Source: JBGPHT01 sp041484525 | GTDB lineage: Bacteria > Acidobacteriota > Terriglobia > Bryobacterales > Bryobacteraceae | DNA length: 64,000 nt | Direction: 5' to 3' | NCBI GenBank assembly: GCA_041484525.1 | Contig: JBGPHT010000026.1 | Location: 1 to 64,000, forward strand | Part shown: one piece after another, positions 37,600 through 44,410 of the stretch | Position numbering within the stretch: position 1 is the stretch's first letter | Layout of the letters: each line of letters starts with the position of its first letter | Notes under the pieces: generated by a model | Database searches by the model: none | The model's input: the letters and a program-made list of their open reading frames with translations, nothing else | Told to the model about the DNA's origin: nothing | Program-made: the position numbers and the translations under genes

Positions 37600-38784
37600 T
37601 CAAAAGGTCAACTTTTTCCACGCCTGCTCCCATGTAAACTCTCTTTCCAACAACAACCTGCCGGCGGTTCCCACTTGTCTCCTAAGATCGCTGCACGCCA
37701 GCAGCCGCGACACGGCGGCCGCGAAAGAATGCGGATCGTCGGCTATTAACAGATGCTCGCCGTCACGTGCCGGCAGACCTTCGGCGCCCAGCGTAGTCGA
37801 GACCACGGGCACACCCGCGGCCCACGCTTCCAGGATTTTCAAGCGCGTGCCACTGCCGGCCAGAAGGGGAACCACTGCCACTCGCGCACGAGCCAGTTCC
37901 GCCACGGCGTCATCGATTTCACCCAGGAGTTCGATTTGCGGGTCGCCTGAAGTGTAGGCTGCCACGGCCGCCGGGTTCTTGCCCAAGACCCTCCAGACCA
38001 GCCCCGGCCAGCGCGCACGCAGAAGGGGCCAGACGTGGACGCGGAAGAAACGCACCGCCGAGGTATTCGGCGGATACTCCATGTTGCCCGAAAACACGAT
38101 GGCATTGTTATCCCCTGGAGAAGGTACAGGCACGAGCGGAATCGCATTGGGGTAGACCAGGACGCGCGTTTTGGGTGCGATGTCGCGGGCGAGCGCCGCG
38201 TCGGATTCCGAGACCGCGAGCACCTGGGAGAAGCGCGGCAGCCAGGCGCGCTCCAGGCGAAGCGCGGCTCGGCCGAAGACACGGTGGGCGAATGCTGTGG
38301 GCGCGCTGTCCACCGCCGCGTACCGCTGGTGCAACACGGACTCGATATTGTGCATGTCGAGGACAGTGCGGGTGCAGACGCGCGCGAGCAAATCCTGGTA
38401 AGGGGCGCACCAGAAATGCTCGATCACGCCGAGATCGTAGCGCGTGCCGCCGAGCGCGCGGGCGATCTGCGGCTCGAAGCCGGAAAACCGATCGACGAGC
38501 GGCGGCACGCGACGGGCCAACCGCACGGCGTTGCGTGCCGTGCGCGCGGCGACGCTGCGGCCGTTGGCGGGGAGATCGATCGTGGCGACGCGGCGCACCA
38601 GGCCTTCAGGCAAGTCACGCGCAGGATCGGGGGCGCCGGGCTGGCGGAAGACGATCAGGTCCACGTCGTAGCCGCGGGCAAGGTAATGTAGCAGCGAGGC
38701 GGTGCGGAGTGCGCCGCCGCCGGCCAGAGGGTACGGAGTTTCGGGGGCGAGCAGCAGCGCGCTTGGTCGCGAGTTAGTTCCCAA
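37600..38784 (-). CDS. GT4-family glycosyltransferase (GT-B)
   Basis: 394 residues from a TTG start at 38784, overlapping the upstream gene by 11 nt. Motifs: LLLAPETPYPLAGGGALRTA, VLDMHNIESVLHQRYAA, NAIVFSGNMEYPPNTSAVRF, LLGEIDDAVAELARARVAVV, and a C-terminal GTRLKILEAWAAGVPVVSTTLGAEGL (split: GTRLKILEAWAAG, VPVVSTTLGAEGL). The ARVAVVPLLAGSGTRLKILEA region matches exopolysaccharide glycosyltransferases found next to PEP-CTERM/EPS loci. Acts on cytosolic nucleotide sugars. Confidence 0.9.
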   Translation of the reverse strand: MGTNSRPSALLLAPETPYPLAGGGALRTASLLHYLARGYDVDLIVFRQPGAPDPARDLPEGLVRRVATIDLPANGRSVAARTARNAVRLARRVPPLVDRFSGFEPQIARALGGTRYDLGVIEHFWCAPYQDLLARVCTRTVLDMHNIESVLHQRYAAVDSAPTAFAHRVFGRAALRLERAWLPRFSQVLAVSESDAALARDIAPKTRVLVYPNAIPLVPVPSPGDNNAIVFSGNMEYPPNTSAVRFFRVHVWPLLRARWPGLVWRVLGKNPAAVAAYTSGDPQIELLGEIDDAVAELARARVAVVPLLAGSGTRLKILEAWAAGVPVVSTTLGAEGLPARDGEHLLIADDPHSFAAAVSRLLACSDLRRQVGTAGRLLLEREFTWEQAWKKLTF

Positions 38785-39835
38785 AGCGCTTCCGCGCCTC
38801 CTCGTAAACAGCGTATGTCAGGCGGGCCGTTCGCTCCCAGGAAAATTCGCGGGCGCGGTTGAGCGAGCGAGCGCGCCGCTCCGCTAGCCACTCCGGCTGC
38901 TCGATAGCCTGGCGCATCGCGCGTGCCAGTTCCACGGCCCCTTCGGCATAAATCACGGCGTCGCCGCCCGCTTCCGCGACGGCGGGCGATGCGATCACGC
39001 ACGCACCGCACTGCATGGCTTCGAGCACCGGGAGCCCGAAGCCTTCATAGAGCGATGGGTACACGAACGCCAGCGCGCCCGAGTAGAGCGCGGGCAGCGC
39101 GTCGTCGGGAACCTCTCCCAACCAGCGCAGGCCGGGTTCCTCGGCGATGGTCGGGGCATCCGCGCGGCGGCGGCCCACAAGCACCAGGTCCACTGCATGA
39201 TCGCGGTGCACCTCGCGCCACGCATCGATCAGCACCGGCAGATTCTTGCGCGGCTCGATGGTGCCGACGAAGAGGAAGTACGGCGCGCCCGGCGGAGTCT
39301 CGACAGGCCGCATCCACGAGGGCGCCGCTTCCGGGATGGCGACGACGCGGTCCGGATGCAGGCGGAAACGTTCGATGGCCTGCTTCCGCACCTGTGCTCC
39401 GGGCGTGATGACCATGGTGGCAATGCCTAATTCCAGCAACACGGGCGTGCGCCGTTCGACTCGCCCGGCGGCGTGGTGCCAGGCAGCGTCGAGCCAGGGA
39501 GAGAGGTCATGCAGCGTCAGGACGCTGGGGCGCTGTGGAAGGTAGGGCACGGCGAAATCGGGGCCGTGCACCACGTCAGCGCGGATGCGCGCGAGTTCGC
39601 GGGGGAGCCCCCAAAGCCACCAGCGGCGCTCGAGGGCGTTGCGCGGGCCGGAACTGTGATGCAGATTGCGCGGCGTACCGCCCTCCATTGCTGGCATGCG
39701 GAAGGGCTGATCGGAAGTCAGGAAAAACTCGTCTTCGGGAAAGCCGCGCGCCAGCGCCAGGCTCAACTCCGACGTGTAACGCGCGAGGCCGCCGCTCGAA
39801 AGAGCAAGCGAGGCTGCTTCAATGGCCACTCGCAT
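38774..39835 (-). CDS. GT4-family glycosyltransferase
   Basis: 353 residues. N-terminal IEAASLALSSGGLARYTSEL, then FLFVGTIEPRKNLPVLIDAW and FVYPSLYEGFGLPVLEAMQC, the standard GT4 nucleotide-sugar motif with two Glu. Related to but distinct from the enzyme at 36406-37557, so probably a different linkage. Overlaps rfbB by 17 nt at its 5' end and the next transferase by 11 nt at its 3' end. Confidence 0.9.
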   Translation of the reverse strand: MRVAIEAASLALSSGGLARYTSELSLALARGFPEDEFFLTSDQPFRMPAMEGGTPRNLHHSSGPRNALERRWWLWGLPRELARIRADVVHGPDFAVPYLPQRPSVLTLHDLSPWLDAAWHHAAGRVERRTPVLLELGIATMVITPGAQVRKQAIERFRLHPDRVVAIPEAAPSWMRPVETPPGAPYFLFVGTIEPRKNLPVLIDAWREVHRDHAVDLVLVGRRRADAPTIAEEPGLRWLGEVPDDALPALYSGALAFVYPSLYEGFGLPVLEAMQCGACVIASPAVAEAGGDAVIYAEGAVELARAMRQAIEQPEWLAERRARSLNRAREFSWERTARLTYAVYEEARKRFGN

Positions 39836-40856
39836 GGGGAGAGCTCACGGCCCGGTTCCCATAGTTGCGCTCGTAGTAAGTGCGATACTCGCCGCTACGC
39901 ACACGCGCGACCCACTGGGCATTGCTCCGATACCACTCGATGGTGCGCGCCAATCCGTCTTCAAAATTGACCAGCGGCTGCCAGCCGGTTTCGCGCATCA
40001 GTTTCTCGCTCGAAAGCGCGTAGCGGCGGTCGTGGCCGGGGCGATCGGTGACGTATTGAATCAGGCTCTCCGGCTTGCCGGTCAACGCCAGCACCTTCCC
40101 GATCACTTCGAGATTCGGCAGCGAGCGATTGCCGCCGATGTTGTAGATCTCGCCCGCGCGCCCTTTCTCGAGCACGGCGCGGATGCCGCGGCAGTGGTCG
40201 TCGACGTACAGCCAGTCGCGCACTTGCATGCCGTCGCCGTAAACCGGCAGCGGGCGGTCCTCGAACGCATTCGAGATCATCAGCGGGATGAGCTTTTCGG
40301 GGAACTGATAAGGTCCGTAGTTATTCGAGGCGCGTGTGATCAGCACCGGCAGCTTGTAAGTCACAAAGTAGGAGCGCGCCAGCAGATCCGAGCCGGCCTT
40401 CGACGCCGAGTAAGGGCTGCTGGCGTTCAGCGGGTACTCTTCGGTGGCTTCGAGCGGCGCCGCCAGGCTGCCGTAGACTTCGTCCGTCGAGACGTGGACC
40501 ACACGGCCGATTCCCCGCCGCCGCGCCGCATCCAGCACCGTGAAACTGCCGCGGAAATTGGTGTGGATCACGGGCTCGGGTGAAAGGATACTGCGGTCCA
40601 CGTGCGATTCAGCGGCGAAGTGCACGATGGCATCGGGGCGCTCTTCGGCCAGCAGCGAATCCACCATTTCGTCGTCGCAGATATCGCCCTGAACGAAGCG
40701 GTAGCGTTCATTGTCCGCAACACTCTCCAGGTTCTCGAGATTACCTGCGTAGGTGAGGCTGTCCAGGTTGACGACGCGCCAGCCGGTCTCGCCGATCGCC
40801 ATTCTAACGAACGCCGATCCGATGAATCCCGCTCCGCCGGTTACCAGAATCTTCAT
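39819..40856 (-). CDS. rfbB: dTDP-glucose 4,6-dehydratase
   Basis: 345 residues, short-chain dehydrogenase fold. The NAD motif GGAGFIGS is at 7-14. DSLTYAGNLENL, HFAAESHVDRSI, VSTDEVYGSL and the catalytic YSASKAGSD are all typical of RmlB. It makes dTDP-4-keto-6-deoxyglucose, the precursor of dTDP-rhamnose and related sugars. Starts 21 nt after rfbC. The final reductase RmlD is not in the window. Confidence 0.96.
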   Translation of the reverse strand: MKILVTGGAGFIGSAFVRMAIGETGWRVVNLDSLTYAGNLENLESVADNERYRFVQGDICDDEMVDSLLAEERPDAIVHFAAESHVDRSILSPEPVIHTNFRGSFTVLDAARRRGIGRVVHVSTDEVYGSLAAPLEATEEYPLNASSPYSASKAGSDLLARSYFVTYKLPVLITRASNNYGPYQFPEKLIPLMISNAFEDRPLPVYGDGMQVRDWLYVDDHCRGIRAVLEKGRAGEIYNIGGNRSLPNLEVIGKVLALTGKPESLIQYVTDRPGHDRRYALSSEKLMRETGWQPLVNFEDGLARTIEWYRSNAQWVARVRSGEYRTYYERNYGNRAVSSPHASGH

Positions 40857-40877
40857 ATGTATGCGGAGAGAGGCAGT

Positions 40878-41465
40878 CTACTTCTTCTGCGTCTCCCAAT
40901 CGTAATTGATCGAAGGATCATTGTAAGGGATGCGGCCCTCGTCCTTCGGATTGTAAAACCGGTCCGTGAGATAGACCAGCAGCGCATCGTCCTTTCCGAT
41001 CACTTTGTACCCGTGCGCCACGCCCGGCGGAATCAGGATTTGCCAGGGGCGCATGGTTCCGACGTAGAGCGTGTTGCGGCGGCCGAAGGTAGCCGACCCC
41101 AGCCGCAGGTCGGCCAGCACTACCTGAAGCAAGCCGCGAACCGGCACCCAACAATCGGTCTGGTGCAGGTGAAAGTGAAATGCCTTGATGGTGCCGGCGT
41201 AGTTGGCGGCGGCCGCAACCTGCGTGGTCGCGGCGGGAAATTGCGCGGCCAGTCCCTGGCCAAGGCGCTGCACTTCGAGAAAATATCCGCGGTCATCCGG
41301 GTAAATCGGGAAGGGCTGGACGCGGACGCCGGCGATGAGATCGGGCGATTCGGGCGAGAGGATCACCGCGCCCAAACCCTTTTCACACTCGGGAACCGCC
41401 AGTTCCAGGTCGCCCGCGGAAGTCAGGGGACGCGCCGCCGCACGGCTGGCCGTTTCTCCCGGCAT
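40878..41465 (-). CDS. rfbC: dTDP-4-dehydrorhamnose 3,5-epimerase family protein
   Basis: 195 residues, cupin fold. IYPDDRGYFLEV and the catalytic-His region TIKAFHFHLHQTDCWVPV are visible, followed by LRLGSATFGRRNTLYVG, IPPGVAHGYKV and TDRFYNPKDEGRI. The usual RGLHYQ active-site string is replaced by KAFHFHLHQ, so this is a divergent branch and the exact sugar product is less certain. The ATG at 41465 shares one base with the rfbA stop (TGATG); an open extension to 41588 lies inside rfbA and was rejected. Confidence 0.85.
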   Translation of the reverse strand: MPGETASRAAARPLTSAGDLELAVPECEKGLGAVILSPESPDLIAGVRVQPFPIYPDDRGYFLEVQRLGQGLAAQFPAATTQVAAAANYAGTIKAFHFHLHQTDCWVPVRGLLQVVLADLRLGSATFGRRNTLYVGTMRPWQILIPPGVAHGYKVIGKDDALLVYLTDRFYNPKDEGRIPYNDPSINYDWETQKK

Positions 41466-42235
41466 CAGGCCCGCGCCTCTTCTGAAATACCTTTTGCGGC
41501 CGCAGTCTCGAGATGCCTGGCGGCGGACTGCGCCACCAGATTCGCCGCGCGTAGCAGCGATTCGAACGTTCCGGCGTCGGTCCACCATCCCTCGAGGCCG
41601 GAAAACGTCAGCGTACCTTCGCGGATGTACGCGTTGTTGACGTCGGTAATCTCCATCTCGCCGCGGCCTGAAGGCACCAGCGTCTTGATCTTGTCGAACA
41701 CCGAGGCGTCATACATATAGATGCCGGTGACGGCGTAATTGGATTTCGGACGCGCCGGCTTCTCTTCGATGCCGATGATGCGGGTGCCCGAAATCTCGGC
41801 CACGCCGAAGCGTTCCGCGTCCAGCACTTCCTTCAACAGGATGTGCGCGCCCTGGGACTGGCTCCGGAAGCGGTTCGCGGCTTCGAGGATATTGCCCTCG
41901 ATAATGTTGTCGCCCAGCACGACGCAGATCTTCTGGCCGTCGGCGAAATGCTCGGCCAGCGCCAGCGCGTCGGCGATCCCGCCCTCGCCTTCCTGGTACG
42001 TGTAATTGATATGCTGCAGGCCGAACTGTTTGCCGTTGGCCAGCAGGCGCAGGAAGTCGCCGGAATTGCGCCCGCCCGTCACGATCATGATGTCGCGTAT
42101 CCCGGCATCCACAAGAGTCTGGATGGGGTAGTAAATCATCGGCCGATCGTAAATCGGCAGCAGATGTTTATTCGTGATCTTAGTGAGGGGGAACAGTCTG
42201 CTTCCCGTGCCCCCGGCGAGGACGATTCCCTTCAT
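41465..42235 (-). CDS. rfbA: Glucose-1-phosphate thymidylyltransferase (short RmlA form)
   Basis: 256 residues. The N-terminal nucleotidyltransferase signature is GIVLAGGTGSRLFPLT, followed by KHLLPIYDRPMIYYPIQTL, CVVLGDNIIEGN, FGVAEI, IGIEEKPARPKSNYAVTGIY and WWTDAGTFESLL. It joins glucose-1-phosphate with dTTP to give dTDP-glucose. It lacks the extra C-terminal part of the 290-residue form. First gene of the minus-strand polysaccharide operon; it diverges from the cupin gene across 69 bp, which must contain its promoter. Confidence 0.95.
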   Translation of the reverse strand: MKGIVLAGGTGSRLFPLTKITNKHLLPIYDRPMIYYPIQTLVDAGIRDIMIVTGGRNSGDFLRLLANGKQFGLQHINYTYQEGEGGIADALALAEHFADGQKICVVLGDNIIEGNILEAANRFRSQSQGAHILLKEVLDAERFGVAEISGTRIIGIEEKPARPKSNYAVTGIYMYDASVFDKIKTLVPSGRGEMEITDVNNAYIREGTLTFSGLEGWWTDAGTFESLLRAANLVAQSAARHLETAAAKGISEEARA

Positions 42236-42304
42236 AAAAGCAGATTACATGATAGCAGCACGAAAAACCGCGAATGGCCATAAGCGTCTGTCGGCTGGCG
42301 TACA

Positions 42305-42661
42305 ATGTGGGCGATGAGACACTGCGATTGGACCTTGATGGACGCGGAACAGATGAATCCGAAAGTCGCGCGCAAAGTAGTGCACTGCGCCAACGTGACC
42401 GTCGCCCGCCTTGAACTCAAGAAGGATGCTGCGGTGCCGGAGCACAGCCACGTGAACGAGCAGGTCACCACGATCGAGCGCGGCGCGTTGAAGTTTGTAA
42501 TCCGCGGGCGGGAGCAAGTCGTGCGCGCGGGCGAGTCGCTGGTGCTCGAGCCGCACGAGCCCCACTCGGTGGTTGCACTCGAAGACAGCGTCGCATTGGA
42601 CATTTTCGCGCCAGTGCGTGAGGACTGGGTCCGCGGCGACGACGCCTATCTTCGGAAGTGA
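42305..42661 (+). CDS. Single-domain cupin protein
   Basis: 118 residues. Cupin motif 1 reads PEHSHVNEQVTTIERGALKF (two His and Glu as metal ligands). Motif 2 is VLEPHEPHSVVALEDSVALD. The N-terminus carries HCANVTVARLELKKDA. Such small cupins bind a metal and act as isomerases, dioxygenases or sensors; no substrate can be assigned. An ATG at 42314 is an alternative start. It is divergent from rfbA. Confidence 0.8.
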   Translation: MWAMRHCDWTLMDAEQMNPKVARKVVHCANVTVARLELKKDAAVPEHSHVNEQVTTIERGALKFVIRGREQVVRAGESLVLEPHEPHSVVALEDSVALDIFAPVREDWVRGDDAYLRK

Positions 42662-42673
42662 CTCTGCCCCGCT

Positions 42674-43492
42674 TCAGTGCGTCATGGCGTAGATGACGTA
42701 GTTGACGCCGATACGGATTCCCAGGCCGGAGAATTTCACGGGATATTGCGGCACGTCGGCCCACTCCCAGGAATCGCCCAGATCCATGTTGAAGCAGATC
42801 GCGACCATGAGGCGGCCCTTGTCGTCGTAGATGCCGCGCCAGTGGGGAACGGTGCCGTCCTTCTCGGCGACGCGGTGGCTGTAGAGGTACTGCGCGCCCG
42901 GCACCTGGAAGCGGTCGTCGAGGTCGAACACACTGTGAAAGATGGGGTCGGCATCGTCGATTTCGACCACTTGCCGGTCCGGGAAAACGCGCTTCATGCT
43001 GGCCATGAAAACTTCCCATTCGTTGGAGCCGTGGAAGTCGTCGCACATGAAAAATCCGCCGCGCAGCAGATACTCGCGGAGCGCTTTAGCCTGCGCGTCG
43101 GTGAGCCTCCAGTGGCCCACCTCCACGCCATACAGCCACGGCCAGTCATACTGGTCGCCTTCATCCAGATTCACAGGTTGCTCGACGGAACGCACGTGCA
43201 GGCGCGTCAAGCGGCGGATGGCGGTGGCAAAGTGGCGGTCGGAACGCGGATAGTCGATGGTCCAGTTGGAGGCGCCTTCGGTCCAATGGCCGCGGTAGCG
43301 AAAGCCCCAGTTCAGGGGCGGATACATCAGGCGCGCGAAGGCCCACTCGGTCTGCTCGTTGTAATCGGGCGGCAGTTCGAAGGTCTCGTACTCCACGCCG
43401 GGGAACTGCCGGAACGGCCGCTGGAAGGCGTAGAGCGCGCCCAGGCACGCCAACAGGACTGCCAAAGGCGCCGTTGACCGCCGCAGTCGCAT
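42674..43492 (-). CDS. DUF4159 protein, exported (second of a tandem pair)
   Basis: 272 residues with an N-terminal membrane anchor or signal (LAVLLACLGALYAFQ). DUF4159 domain with FARLMYPP, NWTIDYPRSDRHFATAI, VNLDEGDQYDWPWLYGVEVG, LREYLLRGGFFMCDDFHG and MVAICFNMDLGDSWEWAD. DUF4159 resembles glutamine-amidotransferase-like folds but has no known activity. It lacks the glycine-rich insert of its neighbour. It lies 1 nt downstream of the paralogue and is probably co-transcribed with it. Confidence 0.88.
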   Translation of the reverse strand: MRLRRSTAPLAVLLACLGALYAFQRPFRQFPGVEYETFELPPDYNEQTEWAFARLMYPPLNWGFRYRGHWTEGASNWTIDYPRSDRHFATAIRRLTRLHVRSVEQPVNLDEGDQYDWPWLYGVEVGHWRLTDAQAKALREYLLRGGFFMCDDFHGSNEWEVFMASMKRVFPDRQVVEIDDADPIFHSVFDLDDRFQVPGAQYLYSHRVAEKDGTVPHWRGIYDDKGRLMVAICFNMDLGDSWEWADVPQYPVKFSGLGIRIGVNYVIYAMTH

Positions 43493-43493
43493 G

Positions 43494-44357
43494 TCAGTGC
43501 GTCATCGCATACACGACATAGTTAATGCCGATGCGAAGCCCCAGGGCGGAATATTTCTGCGGGTACTCGGGGTTGTCCGCGTGCTCCCACGAGTCGCCCA
43601 GGTCCATGTTGTGGCAGATGGCCACTAAGAGGCGGCCTTTATCGTCGTAAATTCCGCGCCAGCGGGCCTCGGCGCCGCCCTGATCGCACCGCTCGCAGGT
43701 ACGGCCGCTGCGCACGAACTGCGCCCCGGGGACCTGGTAGCGATCGTCCAGATCGTAGATCGAGTGGAAGATCGCGTCGTCGTTCGGGATGTCGACGATC
43801 GGCCGGTCGGGGAATACGCGCTTCATGCTTTCGTTAAAGACCTCCCACTCGAAGGTGCCGTGGAAGTCGTCGCACATGAAGAAGCCGCCGCGCAGCAGAT
43901 ACTCGCGCAGCCGCTTCGCCTGTTCGTCGGTGAGATTCCAGTGGCCCACTTCGACGCCGTAGAGCCACGGCCAGTCGTACTGGTCGTTATCGTCGAGATT
44001 GATGGGCTGCTCGACCGACCGCGTGTGGACGCGCGTCAGGCGGCGCAGAGCGGTCACGAAGTGGCGGTCCGAGCGGGGATAGTCCATCGTCCAGAAAGTC
44101 CTGCCTTCGCGCCAGTCCCCACGGCCGAAGCGTCGGAAGCCGCGGCGGCCGCCGAAGCCGCTGAATTGGGCGTCCGGATACATCAGACGCGCGAAAACGA
44201 ATTCCGTCTTTTCCTGGTAGTCGGGCGGAATGGGGAAATCGTTGTACTCGAATGCGGGGTATTCGCGCCAGTGCTTGGTGAAATCCTGGAACGCAGAGAG
44301 GGCGCCCAGGCCAGCCAAACCCGCTACTGAAAGCCACACCGCCTTGCGCCCGCGCAT
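43494..44357 (-). CDS. DUF4159 protein, exported (first of a tandem pair)
   Basis: 287 residues with a hydrophobic N-terminus (AVWLSVAGLAGLGALSAF). Clearly paralogous to the next gene over its whole length, with the same YPRSDRHF, QYDWPWLYGVEVGHW and LREYLLRGGFFMCDDFHG blocks. It differs by a Gly/Arg/Phe-rich insert (GFGGRRGFRRFGRGDW, about 62-77) and a CERCDQ cysteine pair near residue 228 that could bind metal. The pair probably arose by gene duplication. Upstream on the same strand is polA. Confidence 0.88.
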   Translation of the reverse strand: MRGRKAVWLSVAGLAGLGALSAFQDFTKHWREYPAFEYNDFPIPPDYQEKTEFVFARLMYPDAQFSGFGGRRGFRRFGRGDWREGRTFWTMDYPRSDRHFVTALRRLTRVHTRSVEQPINLDDNDQYDWPWLYGVEVGHWNLTDEQAKRLREYLLRGGFFMCDDFHGTFEWEVFNESMKRVFPDRPIVDIPNDDAIFHSIYDLDDRYQVPGAQFVRSGRTCERCDQGGAEARWRGIYDDKGRLLVAICHNMDLGDSWEHADNPEYPQKYSALGLRIGINYVVYAMTH

Positions 44358-44410
44358 CCTTGCATAGATTCTCCCACAGAGCGCGGCGCATGTGACACCG
44401 GCCCGCGATC

